64,000 nt of DNA from Bacillus manliponensis. GTDB taxonomy: Bacteria > Bacillota > Bacilli > Bacillales > Bacillaceae_G. The stretch covers positions 1 through 64,000 of the forward strand of contig NZ_JOTN01000008.1 of the NCBI RefSeq assembly GCF_000712595.1, read 5' to 3'. Shown piece by piece: positions 32,910-42,178 of this stretch (its first letter is position 1; every line of letters begins with the position of its first letter). The translations under genes were made by a program, and so were the position numbers. The notes below the pieces were generated by a model, which was not told where the DNA came from, made no database searches, and saw only the letters and a program-made list of their open reading frames with translations.

Positions 32910-33812
32910 ATGAAACGAGCGAGAATTATTTATAATCCAACTTCCGGCCGGGAGCTTTTTAAAAAGCATTTACCAGAAGTATTGCAAAAATTAGAGCAAG
33001 CGGGATACGAGACATCTTGTCATGCGACGACAGGACCTGGAGATGCAACGGTAGCAGCAACAGAAGCTGCTCAGCGTAAGTTTGATGTTGTCATTGCAGC
33101 AGGTGGAGATGGCACGTTAAATGAAGTTGTAAATGGACTTGTTGAACAAGAGCACCGCCCAAGTTTTGGAATTATTCCTGTTGGAACGACAAATGATTTT
33201 GCAAGAGCGATTGGTGTACCGCGTGATATTGAAGAAGCTGTTGATATCATTTGTGAGGGTAAGAAGGTACCACTAGATCTTGGAAGAGCAAATGATACAT
33301 ATTTTATTAACATCGCTGGTGGTGGACGCATCACAGAATTAACGTATGAAGTGCCAAGTAAATTGAAAACGGTTCTTGGACAGCTTGCATATTATTTAAA
33401 AGGAATTGAAATGTTGCCATCTCTTCACCCAACATATGTTGAAATTGAGTATGATGGGAAGTTGTTACAAGAAGAGATTACACTGTTCTTAATTACTAAT
33501 ACATGCTCTGTCGGTGGTTTTGAAAAGGTAGCACCGTATGCTTCTATTAATGATGGTCTGTTTGACTTATTAGTGCTGAAAAAAGGATCGATTGCTGATT
33601 TAATTAAAGCAGCAACACAAGCGCAGCGTGGTGAACATATTAATAACCCGAAAGTTTTATATACACAAGCAAGCCGCATTAAAGTTCATACACCAGACAA
33701 ACTTATGATTAATCTTGATGGTGAATACGGCGGAGATGCGCCGATGGAGTTTGAAAATATTCGTCATTGTTTAGAGTTATTCGTTCCAAAGGATGAAGAG
33801 GGTGCCCGATAA
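32910..33812 (+). CDS. dgkB: Diacylglycerol kinase DgkB (lipid kinase, YegS/DagK family)
   Basis: Encodes a 300-residue soluble lipid kinase that recycles diacylglycerol from lipoteichoic acid synthesis into phosphatidic acid. Motifs YNPTSGRE, AAGGDGTLNEVVNGL and PVGTTNDFARA are complete. The N-terminus MKRARIIYNPTSGRE fixes the start, yet no ribosome binding site precedes this ATG and a TAA lies in frame 4 bp upstream. A good GGAGG is at about 32824, some 80 nt away. Confidence 0.93.
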   Translation: MKRARIIYNPTSGRELFKKHLPEVLQKLEQAGYETSCHATTGPGDATVAATEAAQRKFDVVIAAGGDGTLNEVVNGLVEQEHRPSFGIIPVGTTNDFARAIGVPRDIEEAVDIICEGKKVPLDLGRANDTYFINIAGGGRITELTYEVPSKLKTVLGQLAYYLKGIEMLPSLHPTYVEIEYDGKLLQEEITLFLITNTCSVGGFEKVAPYASINDGLFDLLVLKKGSIADLIKAATQAQRGEHINNPKVLYTQASRIKVHTPDKLMINLDGEYGGDAPMEFENIRHCLELFVPKDEEGAR

Positions 33813-33826
33813 AGGCATCCTTTTTT
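33800..33826 (+). terminator. Terminator of dgkB
   Basis: GGGTGCC pairs with GGCATCC (one G-T pair) and is followed by six T residues, overlapping the stop codon. Confidence 0.85.
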
Positions 33827-33853
33827 GCTAATTAAGTCTAATTTGGAAGAGTG

Positions 33854-33894
33854 ATAAGTCTATGAAGACTCGATGTAAGTCTACATAGACTTAT
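33854..33894. promoter_or_regulatory. Nested inverted repeat, probable GabR upstream activator site
   Basis: ATAAGTCTATG (33854-33864) and CATAGACTTAT (33884-33894) are perfect arms, with AGACT/AGTCT nested inside. It lies about 75-110 bp upstream of the -24/-12 promoter, a normal enhancer distance for a sigma-54 activator. dgkB already has its own terminator, so a terminator role is less likely. Confidence 0.65.
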
Positions 33895-33965
33895 TTTTGT
33901 TTATAAAAGTAGCTTTTGTGTAGGGGAAACAGAAGAAATATGAAGGTTTTTAGCGTTTTGATAAG

Positions 33966-33983
33966 TTGGCATACATTTTGCAA
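33966..33983 (+). promoter_or_regulatory. Sigma-54 (SigL) -24/-12 promoter of the gab cluster
   Basis: TTGGCATACATTTTGCAA has GG at 33968-33969 and GC at 33980-33981 with exactly 10 nt between, the invariant -24/-12 spacing. It lies 36 bp upstream of gabT and is matched by a sigma-54 activator gene inside the cluster. Confidence 0.88.
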
Positions 33984-34018
33984 TATGAAAAAGAAAAAGG
34001 AAAAAGGTGGGGGAAAGA

Positions 34019-35380
34019 ATGAATGAAAAATTTGCAAAAGTGAGCGAACAATTTCCAGGACCAAAAGCTGCGGATTTAGTGGAGAGACGTCAAAATATCA
34101 TTCCAAGAGGGGTAAGTAATGGGATTCAAACGTTTGTTCAATCTGCAAACGGTGCTCTTGTAACAGATGTAGATGGAAATCAATTTATTGATTTCGCTGG
34201 AGCAATTGGAACAATTAACGTTGGACATTGTCATCCAGAAGTAAAGGAAGCACTTCATAAACAGGTAGATCAATATATTCACACTGGCTTTAATGTCATG
34301 ATGTATGAGCCATATATTGAATTAGCAGAAAAACTTGCAGCGTTAGCACCTGGAAATTTTGAGAAGCAAGTTCTATTTTTAAATAGTGGTGCAGAAGCGG
34401 TTGAGAATGCAGTGAAAATCGCTCGTAAATATACGAAGCGTCCAGGAATTATCGCGTTCTCCAAAGGATTTCACGGTCGTACGCTTATGACCATGACGAT
34501 GACAAGTAAAGTAAAGCCATATAAATTTGGATTTGGACCATTTGCTCCAGAAGTATATAAAGCACCGTTTCCATATGAGTATCGCCGTCCGAATGGCTTA
34601 ACAGAAGAGCAGTATGATGATTTCATGATTGAAGAATTTAAGAACTTTTTCATTTCAGAAGTAGCGCCAGAGAGTATTGCGGCTGTTGTCATGGAACCAG
34701 TACAAGGAGAAGGTGGCTTCATCGTCCCAAGTGAAAAATTCGTGCAGGCAGTGCGCGAGCTTTGCTCTGAACACGGCATTTTATTTGTAGCAGATGAAAT
34801 TCAAACAGGATTTAGCCGTACTGGAAAGTATTTCGCAATTGATCATTATGATGTTGTCCCAGATTTAATTACTGTTTCGAAATCGTTAGCTGCTGGTGTA
34901 CCAATTAGTGGAGTAATTGGACGTAAAGAAATTATGAATGAATCTGCACCAGGGGAATTAGGTGGAACGTATGCTGGCAGTCCGTTAGGGTGTGCAGCGG
35001 CATTAGCGGTGTTAAATATCATTGAGAAAGAAAATTTAAATGAGCGAGCGGCTGCTTTAGGGAAAGTTGTTATGGAACGTTTTGAGGAAATGAAGAAAAA
35101 ATATAACTGCATTGGTGATGTGCGAGGATTAGGTGCAATGTGTGCATTTGAACTTGTGAAAGATACAGAAACGAAAGAGCCAGATAAAGCATTAACAGCT
35201 GATATATGTACGGAAGCAAATAAAAGAGGTCTACTTCTTTTATCGGCAGGAACATATGGAAATGTTGTACGTGTGCTAATGCCACTTGTGATTACGGATG
35301 AGCAATTAGAAGAAGGATTGGATATTTTAGAGGAATCTTTAAAAGTTTGCTATGAGAAAGTAAATGCCGCTCGTGTATAA
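34019..35380 (+). CDS. gabT: 4-aminobutyrate aminotransferase GabT
   Basis: Encodes a 454-residue class III PLP aminotransferase. It moves the amino group of GABA to 2-oxoglutarate, giving succinate semialdehyde. LNSGAEAVENAVK, the ADEIQTGFSRTGK block and SKSLAAGVPISGV with the PLP lysine (TVSKSL) are present. The ATG at 34019 follows GGTGGGGGAAAG; an ATG-less extension to 34007 is not needed. Product use by GabD encoded downstream fits the GABA shunt. Confidence 0.93.
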   Translation: MNEKFAKVSEQFPGPKAADLVERRQNIIPRGVSNGIQTFVQSANGALVTDVDGNQFIDFAGAIGTINVGHCHPEVKEALHKQVDQYIHTGFNVMMYEPYIELAEKLAALAPGNFEKQVLFLNSGAEAVENAVKIARKYTKRPGIIAFSKGFHGRTLMTMTMTSKVKPYKFGFGPFAPEVYKAPFPYEYRRPNGLTEEQYDDFMIEEFKNFFISEVAPESIAAVVMEPVQGEGGFIVPSEKFVQAVRELCSEHGILFVADEIQTGFSRTGKYFAIDHYDVVPDLITVSKSLAAGVPISGVIGRKEIMNESAPGELGGTYAGSPLGCAAALAVLNIIEKENLNERAAALGKVVMERFEEMKKKYNCIGDVRGLGAMCAFELVKDTETKEPDKALTADICTEANKRGLLLLSAGTYGNVVRVLMPLVITDEQLEEGLDILEESLKVCYEKVNAARV

Positions 35381-35480
35381 CGTAATGGAGTGAAAAAAAT
35401 GTGACCATTCTATCTCAACTTTTCTAATTCGTTTTATAATAAGATATATAGTGAGTAAGGTGAAACGGAGCGTAGATAGG

Positions 35481-36845
35481 ATGGTTACTGAAAAGGAAAG
35501 GGCGTTTATGGATTTACAAGATGTATTTGAATATGCATTTGATGAGATTTTTGTTACGGATGAACAAGGGGTTGTCGTTCGTGTAAATAGTACATGTGAG
35601 CGGCATTATCAATTACGTGCAAGTGAATTAATTGGAAAGCATGTAAGAGAGTTGCAAAAAGAAGGTATTTTTTATCCGTCAGCAACATTAGAAGTGATTG
35701 AAAAAAAGCAACCTATTGAACTTGTTCAAATAACAAAATCGGGAGAGTATTTACACGTTCGTACACGTCCTGTATTTGATGAACAAGGAAACTTGCGAAG
35801 GGTTATTAGTTATTCACGTGATTTAACGGAGCTCTATCAGTTAAGACAAAAGGTAGAAGAGATGGAGCATCAGTTAAAAACGTATAAACGAGAGTTAAGA
35901 GAAACGTATGAGCATGAAGGGCTTATTTTTAAAAGTGCAGCCATGCAAAAAATAATCAGAACAATCAAAAAAGTATCAGAAGTAGATAGCACAGTTCTTA
36001 TTTTAGGAGAAACTGGTGTAGGGAAAAGTAGATTAGTTCGTCATTTGCATGAGATTAGTCATCGGAAAAATGAAGTGTTTTATGAGATTAATTGTGCAGC
36101 CTTGCCAACAAACTTAATTGAATCTGAGTTATTTGGTTATACAGGTGGTTCATTTACTGGTGCAAATCGTGAAGGGAAAAAAGGGATTTTAGAGTTAGCT
36201 CATAAAGGTACATTGTTTTTAGATGAAATAGGAGAAATGCCATTAGAAATTCAAGCGAAGTTACTACAAGTGCTGCAAGAAAAAACATTTCGCTCAGTAG
36301 GTGGTAGAGAGCTTAAGAAGGTGGATATTCGCCTCGTAGCAGCTACAAATCGAGATTTAGCTGAGATGGTAAGGCAAGGTATTTTTCGAAAAGATCTATA
36401 CTATCGTTTAAATGTTATTCCAATCTCTATTCCACCACTTCGTGAAAGAATAGAAGATATTTTACCTTTAGTTCATCATTATTTACAGCATTTTAATGAG
36501 AAATATGGACGCAGTGTAAAAGTGTCTCCTACTGTTTTACAAAAATTTGTAGAGTATTCTTGGGAAGGGAATAATCGAGAAATAGAAAATGTAGTAGAGC
36601 GCATTGTGATTACTTCAGAAGATATTGTCGTGATAGAAGATTTACCGTTAGCGATGCAAAGCTCGGTGATTGAGCAATCTGATAAAGGCCTCTATCAAAC
36701 ATTGGAAGAAGTGGAACGAAATATTGTCCTAAAAGCATACAAAACATATGGATCCAGTTATAAAGTAGCAGAGTCTTTGAAAATAAGCCAGTCTGCAGCG
36801 ACTAGAAAAATTAAAAAGTTTGTGGAGGAGGGATTTTCTACTTGA
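35481..36845 (+). CDS. gabR: Sigma-54-dependent activator GabR (PAS, AAA+, HTH)
   Basis: Encodes 454 residues from the ATG at 35481 (GGAG 10 nt upstream); a GTG at 35451 is possible. A PAS sensor domain (about 12-115) and coiled linker precede an AAA+ domain with Walker A GETGVGKSR (176-184), the sigma-54 contact loop as GSFTGA (223-228, Ser in place of the usual Ala) and Walker B LFLDEIG. A Fis-type HTH ends the protein. It should activate the -24/-12 promoter of gabT in response to GABA or semialdehyde. Related gab clusters in B. thuringiensis are known to work this way. Confidence 0.9.
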   Translation: MVTEKERAFMDLQDVFEYAFDEIFVTDEQGVVVRVNSTCERHYQLRASELIGKHVRELQKEGIFYPSATLEVIEKKQPIELVQITKSGEYLHVRTRPVFDEQGNLRRVISYSRDLTELYQLRQKVEEMEHQLKTYKRELRETYEHEGLIFKSAAMQKIIRTIKKVSEVDSTVLILGETGVGKSRLVRHLHEISHRKNEVFYEINCAALPTNLIESELFGYTGGSFTGANREGKKGILELAHKGTLFLDEIGEMPLEIQAKLLQVLQEKTFRSVGGRELKKVDIRLVAATNRDLAEMVRQGIFRKDLYYRLNVIPISIPPLRERIEDILPLVHHYLQHFNEKYGRSVKVSPTVLQKFVEYSWEGNNREIENVVERIVITSEDIVVIEDLPLAMQSSVIEQSDKGLYQTLEEVERNIVLKAYKTYGSSYKVAESLKISQSAATRKIKKFVEEGFST

Positions 36846-38245
36846 AAGAGAAAAAGGAACTGAAGAAAGTATTATCTCGTTTTGATGTTCTCTTTTTAGC
36901 AGTAGGTGCGATGCTCGGATGGGGATGGGTCGTGCTTTCAGGCGACTGGATTACGTCTGCTGGTTCGATGGGAGCTGTTATTGCCTTTCTGATCGGAGGA
37001 TTGCTTGTTATTTTCGTGGGCTTAACGTATGCAGAACTTGCCTCAGCTATGCCGGAAACCGGTGGTGGCTTGTTTTATGTGAGAAAGGCATTTGGAAAGA
37101 AAGCAGCATTTGTAGCGTCGTGGGCGATGGTTTTAGGTTACGTATCAGTGGTCACCTTTGAAGCTGTTGCACTTCCTACGGTTGTTGATTATATATTGCC
37201 AAACTATCAAAGCATATATTTATGGACAATCGGTGGCTGGGATGTATACTTGACGTGGGCGATGATTGGAATGGCAGGAGCGGTTTTAATTACGATTATT
37301 AACTACCTCGGTGTGAAAACTGCGGCAATCTTTCAAAGCATATTTACAATCTTTATTGTCGCAACAGGTATTATGCTTGTCTTTGGTGCAGGCGTAAATG
37401 GAGATACGAAAAATTTAGAGCCATTATTTATAGATGGTGCCGGTGGTGTGATGGTTGTACTTATTATGGTGCCATTTCTATTTGTTGGATTTGATGTGAT
37501 TCCGCAAGTAGCAGAAGAAGTAAATCTTCCATTTAAAGAAATTGGAAAATTATTAATCTTTTCCGTCGTTTGCGCAGTTATTTTTTATCTGCTCATTGCG
37601 TTAGGTGTATCGATGGCATTGGATCAAAATGCACTTTTAACTACGAAATTAGCGACAGCTGATGCGATGGCTGCTGTCTTTGGTTCAAAAATATTTGCGA
37701 ACATTTTAATCTTTGGCGGACTAGCAGGAATTATTACGAGCTGGAATGCTTTTATCATTGGAGGAAGCCGTGTACTGTATGCGATGGCCAAAAACGAAAT
37801 GATTCCAGCTTGGTTTGCGAAGGTACATCCAAAATATAAAACACCTTCAAACGCAATTATATTTTTAGGAATGCTTTCGTTTTTTGCTCCTTTACTTGGA
37901 AGGCCAGCGCTCGTTTGGATTGTAAATGCCGGTGGACTTGGAATTGTCATTTCGTATTTACTGGTTAGTGTTTCGTTTCTAATTTTACGTAATAAAGAAC
38001 CGAACTTAGATAGGCCATTTAAAGTGAAAAATGGGAAAGTGTTTGGCTGGATTGCAGTTATATTAAGTATCGGTTTTGTCCTACTTTATATGCCTGGAAT
38101 GCCAGCTGCACTTATTTGGCCGTATGAGTGGGTAATGATATTAGGATGGACAGCATTTGGTGCTTACTTCTTTATAAGGATGTTGCTAGGAAAATATGAA
38201 AGAAAACGAGATGAACATATAGAGGAGGATGAAAACATTGGATAA
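36842..38245 (+). CDS. APC family amino acid permease, probable GABA transporter
   Basis: Encodes 467 residues with about 12 hydrophobic segments and the APC start VLFLAVGAMLGWGWVVL. TTG start behind GGAGGAGGG, overlapping the gabR stop by 4 bp. Its position between gabR and gabD suggests GABA uptake, but the substrate is inferred from context only. Confidence 0.85.
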   Translation: MKEKKELKKVLSRFDVLFLAVGAMLGWGWVVLSGDWITSAGSMGAVIAFLIGGLLVIFVGLTYAELASAMPETGGGLFYVRKAFGKKAAFVASWAMVLGYVSVVTFEAVALPTVVDYILPNYQSIYLWTIGGWDVYLTWAMIGMAGAVLITIINYLGVKTAAIFQSIFTIFIVATGIMLVFGAGVNGDTKNLEPLFIDGAGGVMVVLIMVPFLFVGFDVIPQVAEEVNLPFKEIGKLLIFSVVCAVIFYLLIALGVSMALDQNALLTTKLATADAMAAVFGSKIFANILIFGGLAGIITSWNAFIIGGSRVLYAMAKNEMIPAWFAKVHPKYKTPSNAIIFLGMLSFFAPLLGRPALVWIVNAGGLGIVISYLLVSVSFLILRNKEPNLDRPFKVKNGKVFGWIAVILSIGFVLLYMPGMPAALIWPYEWVMILGWTAFGAYFFIRMLLGKYERKRDEHIEEDENIG

Positions 38246-39689
38246 AAAAGCGACGTATATGAATTTAGAAGAAAAAGCGATGTATATAAATGGAGAGTGG
38301 GTTCAATTAGAGGCACAAATTAAAGTGAACAACCCGGCAACGAAAGAGATTTTTGCGACTGTTCCAAAAGGCGGGGTAACGGAAGCAAAGCAAGCAGTTG
38401 ATGCAGCACATATGGCTTTTAAAAGTTGGTCGAAGCTAACAGCAGCCGATCGTGCGCAAAAGCTAAAAAAATGGTTCACTCTTATCGATGAAAATAAAGA
38501 AGAGATTGCAGCGATCATGACGAAAGAACAAGGAAAGCCATTTACTGAAGCGCTTGGTGAAGTGAACTATGCAAATAGTTTTGTAGAATGGTATGCGGAA
38601 GAGGGAAAAAGGATTTACGGTGAAATGATTCCAGCTTCGCATCCGGATAAACGTATTTTTGTCATGAGACAACCCGTTGGTGTTATCGCAGCAATTACGC
38701 CATGGAACTTCCCAGCAGCGATGATTACGCGAAAGGTTGCTCCAGCGCTTGCAGCAGGTTGTACAGCGGTTGTAAAGCCTGCAAGTCAAACACCATTAAC
38801 GGCATTGAAACTAGCTGAATTAGCGCATGAAGCAGGAATTCCAAAAGGTGTATTAAACGTTGTAACAGGTAGTGCAAAAGCAATTGCTGATACGTGGATG
38901 GAAGATGGACGTGTTAGAAAGGTGTCCTTTACAGGATCAACAGAGATTGGGAAAGAATTAATGTGCGGTGCTGCAAAAACAATGAAAAAAATCTCTTTAG
39001 AATTAGGGGGACATGCACCATTCATCGTAATGAACGATGCAGATTTAAATAAAGCTGTAACAGCGGTAATTGGTTCAAAATTCCGTAATGCAGGACAAAC
39101 ATGTATTTGTACAAACCGCGTTTTTGTACAAGAGGATGTATATGATACATTTGTAGAGAAGTTTAAAGTAGCTGTAAGCGAATTAAAGGTTGGAGATGGC
39201 TTTGCAGAAGGCACGACTGTTGGACCGTTAATTGATGAGTTTGCTGTGAAAAAAGTAAAAGAACATATCGAAGATGCGGTTCAAAAGGGTGGAGAAGTTT
39301 TATATGGCGGAGCAGCAGATGTAGATCTAAATGGCCATTTTATGAAGCCAACAATTATTGGTGAGGCACATGACGAGATGTTATGTATGTATGAAGAAAC
39401 ATTTGGACCGGTTGCACCAGTTGCGAAGTTTAAATCGGTAGACGAAGTAATTGAGAGAGCAAATAATACACCGTATGGTTTAGCGGCTTATGTATTCACA
39501 GAAAATGTGAGCCAAGCGTTTTACATTAGTGAAGCTTTAGAGTATGGAATTATCGGTTTAAATGATGGTTTACCATCTGTTGCACAAGCGCCATTTGGTG
39601 GTTATAAAGAGAGTGGTATTGGCCGAGAAGGTGGTCATTTTGGAATTGATGAATATTTAGAAATTAAATATGTTTCTTTAGGGTTATAA
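38238..39689 (+). CDS. gabD: Succinate-semialdehyde dehydrogenase GabD
   Basis: Encodes about 483 residues of the aldehyde dehydrogenase superfamily. It oxidises succinate semialdehyde from GabT to succinate. The catalytic Cys is in NAGQTCICTNR and the Glu in ISLELGGHAPF. The TTG at 38238 is preferred, 9 nt behind GGAGG; the ATG at 38229 sits directly on that site, and ATG 38259 is a further option. It overlaps the permease gene, so translation is coupled. Confidence 0.9.
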   Translation: MDKKATYMNLEEKAMYINGEWVQLEAQIKVNNPATKEIFATVPKGGVTEAKQAVDAAHMAFKSWSKLTAADRAQKLKKWFTLIDENKEEIAAIMTKEQGKPFTEALGEVNYANSFVEWYAEEGKRIYGEMIPASHPDKRIFVMRQPVGVIAAITPWNFPAAMITRKVAPALAAGCTAVVKPASQTPLTALKLAELAHEAGIPKGVLNVVTGSAKAIADTWMEDGRVRKVSFTGSTEIGKELMCGAAKTMKKISLELGGHAPFIVMNDADLNKAVTAVIGSKFRNAGQTCICTNRVFVQEDVYDTFVEKFKVAVSELKVGDGFAEGTTVGPLIDEFAVKKVKEHIEDAVQKGGEVLYGGAADVDLNGHFMKPTIIGEAHDEMLCMYEETFGPVAPVAKFKSVDEVIERANNTPYGLAAYVFTENVSQAFYISEALEYGIIGLNDGLPSVAQAPFGGYKESGIGREGGHFGIDEYLEIKYVSLGL

Positions 39690-39705
39690 GTTTAAGTATA
39701 AGTAA

Positions 39706-39739
39706 AAAAGGTCCTGTCAGCTATTCATGATAGGGCCTT
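39706..39739 (+). terminator. Terminator of the gab cluster
   Basis: AAAAGGTCCTGTCA pairs imperfectly with TGATAGGGCCTTTT about 20 bp behind gabD. Confidence 0.75.
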
Positions 39740-39752
39740 TTGATGTTATACA

Positions 39753-39796
39753 AGTTGAACCAATCGGGCTCTTACAGCTCGTTAATGCGGGATAAA
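39753..39796 (-). repeat. Minimal copy of the structured repeat, inverted
   Basis: Read on the minus strand it starts TTTATCCCGCATTAACGA, continues CTGTAAGAGCCCG and then ATTGGTTCAACT, a segment also found inside the copy at 61691-61848. The right terminus is missing, so this is a deletion remnant. Confidence 0.65.
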
Positions 39797-39879
39797 CAAA
39801 ATCTTTACAATAGCTTTATAATACATCTACATTTCCCTGTTACAATCAAGGTAAGTTCAGAAAGAATGGGGGAAAAGTT

Positions 39880-40644
39880 GTGGGTACAATAAAAGCGATT
39901 TTGTTTGATAAAGATGGAACATTAATGGATTTTCACTCAATTTGGGTAAAAGTTGCAGAAGAAGTTGTTACAGAATTTATCAATCGTCATAGATTACCTA
40001 TCACACTTAAAACAGCGATTCTTTCAGAAATTGGAGTAGATGGTGAGTTTGTAGATCCATACAGTGCGCTCGCAGCAGGGACGAGCAAAGATTTAGCACA
40101 CCTTCTCCAAAAACATGTTCCTTCGGTCGCATATAGCGAAGTGCATGAGTGGGTTAGTGAGAGTTTATTTTCTACGTTATATAAGCAGCGTTCACATATG
40201 AAAATGACTGCTAATCTACCAAAGTTATTAACAACTTTAAAGGAGAAAAATTATATTGTTGGTATCGTCACTGCAGATGATTATGCTTCAACAGAGCTAT
40301 TTCTTCAACAATACGAATTGCAATCGTTTTTTGATTTTATTGTAACGTCAGATACATTTCCAGTACAAAAACCAAATAAGCAAATTGTAGAGGTGTTTTG
40401 TAGTAAATTTAACATTAGACCTAATGAAGTAGTAATTGTTGGAGACACACCAACGGATTTGCATTTAGCAAAGAATAGTGGGGCTGGTTACGGAATTGGT
40501 GTATTATCTGGAACTGGAGATGAAAAAACGTTAGCACCGCTTGCGGATGTATTATTACCATCTGTTGAGGAACTTATTTTAAAAACAGGTAAATTTGTAT
40601 GGGAAGAAACTTCTTTTATTTACGAAGAAGAAAGTCTATTATAG
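39880..40644 (+). CDS. HAD superfamily hydrolase (phosphatase-like)
   Basis: Encodes 254 residues. Motif I is LFDKDGTLMDF with the nucleophile Asp, motif II lies in GIVTADD, motif III in VQKPNKQ and motif IV in GDTPTDLHLA. The cap is a small helical insertion (about residues 20-90), so a phosphoglycolate-phosphatase-like enzyme is likely; the substrate is unknown. GTG start behind ATGGGGGAAAAG. Confidence 0.85.
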   Translation: MGTIKAILFDKDGTLMDFHSIWVKVAEEVVTEFINRHRLPITLKTAILSEIGVDGEFVDPYSALAAGTSKDLAHLLQKHVPSVAYSEVHEWVSESLFSTLYKQRSHMKMTANLPKLLTTLKEKNYIVGIVTADDYASTELFLQQYELQSFFDFIVTSDTFPVQKPNKQIVEVFCSKFNIRPNEVVIVGDTPTDLHLAKNSGAGYGIGVLSGTGDEKTLAPLADVLLPSVEELILKTGKFVWEETSFIYEEESLL

Positions 40645-40645
40645 A

Positions 40646-40686
40646 TAAAAAAACGGCTATTCTCTTAGTGAGATAGCCGTTTTTTG
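40646..40686. terminator. Bidirectional terminator between the HAD and aminopeptidase genes
   Basis: AAAAAACGGCTAT pairs with ATAGCCGTTTTTT and can end both convergent transcripts. Confidence 0.9.
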
Positions 40687-40688
40687 CA

Positions 40689-41918
40689 TTAAAATGCCCA
40701 ATTTCCTTTTTTGAAGACTGGTTCGCGTGTTCCATCTTCTTTAATACCGTCGATATCAAGTTCAGCATTACCAATCATAAAGTCTTCATGTGTAATACTA
40801 GAGTTTGCACCGTGTTTTTCAAGTTCTTCTTTTGACATCGTTTTACCACCATCTAAGTTAAACGCATAAGCGTTTCCGATTGCTAAGTGGCAAGAAGCAT
40901 TTTCATCAAATAATGTGTTATAGAATAAAATATTTGTATTTGAAATTGGTGAATCATGTGGGACTAGCGCAAGCTCTCCAATGAAATGGGACCCTTCATC
41001 TGTTTCAATTAAATTCTTTAACGCTTCTTCACCAGTCTCCGCTTTATAGTCAACAATGCGACCGTTTTCAAATGTAAGTGTAAAGTTATCGATAATATTA
41101 CCGCTATATACTAACGGTTTTGAACTTGTTACATAACCATTTACACCTTTTTTTAGAGGCATTGTAAATACTTCTTCTGTTGGGATATTTGCCATAAATG
41201 GTACATCTTTTTCGTTTAAGCTACCAGCACCTACCCATACATGTTTTTCAGGAAGCTCGATTGTTAAATCTGTTCCTGGACCTTTATAGTGTAGTGCTTT
41301 ATAGTGTTTCTCATTTAAATAATCTACTTTTGTATGTAAATTTGCATTATGTTCATCCCACGCTTGTACTGGGTTTTCTAAATCAGCACGTGTTGCTTTG
41401 AAAATTGCATCCCAGAGCTGTGGAATTTGCTGTTCTTCTGGCAAGTCTGAGAATACTTTCGCTGCCCATTCTTTCGTTGGAACAGAAATGACACACCAGC
41501 TTACTTTATCAGCTTGTACATAGTCACGATATACTTTCATTGCCTCGCCAGCTGCTTTATTTGCACGAGAAATACGCGCGGAATCTACACCTTTTAATAA
41601 ATCAGGATTCGATGCATAAATCGATAGGAATGCAGCTCCTTCTTTTGCAAGTTCTTCACGAGCGTGTGCTTTCCATGCTGGGAATTCAGAGAATGCTTCT
41701 TCAGGTGCTAAATCAAACTTTATACGTGTTAATACTTCATCTGCCCAGTCTACATATACATGTTTTGCTCCAGATTCGTATGCCTTCTTTGTAACAAGGC
41801 GTACAAATTCATAAGACTCAATTGGGGCACCGATAAATAATGTTTGCCCAGGTTGAATATTTACGCCAACATTTACTGCTAATGCAGCATATTTTTCTAA
41901 CGTTTGCTCAAATGACAT
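40689..41918 (-). CDS. M29 family aminopeptidase (AmpS/PepS type)
   Basis: Encodes 409 residues. The fold starts LEKYAALAVNVGVNIQPGQTL and the metal-binding region holds NIPTEEVFT and FIGELALVPHDSPI, as in thermophilic aminopeptidase T. It should release N-terminal residues from peptides in the cytoplasm. GGAGAG precedes the ATG on the minus strand. Monocistronic. Confidence 0.9.
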   Translation of the reverse strand: MSFEQTLEKYAALAVNVGVNIQPGQTLFIGAPIESYEFVRLVTKKAYESGAKHVYVDWADEVLTRIKFDLAPEEAFSEFPAWKAHAREELAKEGAAFLSIYASNPDLLKGVDSARISRANKAAGEAMKVYRDYVQADKVSWCVISVPTKEWAAKVFSDLPEEQQIPQLWDAIFKATRADLENPVQAWDEHNANLHTKVDYLNEKHYKALHYKGPGTDLTIELPEKHVWVGAGSLNEKDVPFMANIPTEEVFTMPLKKGVNGYVTSSKPLVYSGNIIDNFTLTFENGRIVDYKAETGEEALKNLIETDEGSHFIGELALVPHDSPISNTNILFYNTLFDENASCHLAIGNAYAFNLDGGKTMSKEELEKHGANSSITHEDFMIGNAELDIDGIKEDGTREPVFKKGNWAF

Positions 41919-42062
41919 ATGTATTCTCTCCTTTATTTGAGAAATTTCTTAATTTATATAATACAAGAAAAATTAAAAAATATAAACAAAAGCATTTTTT
42001 AATGAAAAAATTTACGAGATTCACATTTACGGAGTTTAATGGAGAAGGAATTACGAATGAAT

Positions 42063-42116
42063 ATAAAGTGAAACTTCACTCGGTGGGAGTCTTACAGCCC
42101 ATTAATGCGGGATAAA
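42063..42116 (-). repeat. Minimal (about 54-bp) copy of the structured repeat, inverted
   Basis: On the minus strand the left end TTTATCCCGCATTAATGGGC with TGTAAGACTCCCACC is joined almost directly to the right end GAAGTTTCACTTTAT. It has the same architecture as 61481-61543 but a different internal junction. Confidence 0.7.
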
Positions 42117-42152
42117 ATGAGTCAGGTCCATATTTGTATCTGACTCATTTTA
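42116..42152 (+). terminator. Hairpin with T-rich 3' side next to the minimal repeat
   Basis: AATGAGTCAG pairs with CTGACTCATT across 14 nt and TTTATATTTT follows. No gene obviously feeds into it from the left. Confidence 0.55.
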
Positions 42153-42178
42153 TATTTTGAACAATAAAACATGAGTAG

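Noticed and set aside
33854-33894. Terminator of dgkB formed by the nested inverted repeat
   Set aside because: dgkB already has a strong terminator at 33800-33826, and the repeat's position and symmetry suit an activator site better, although some termination cannot be excluded.
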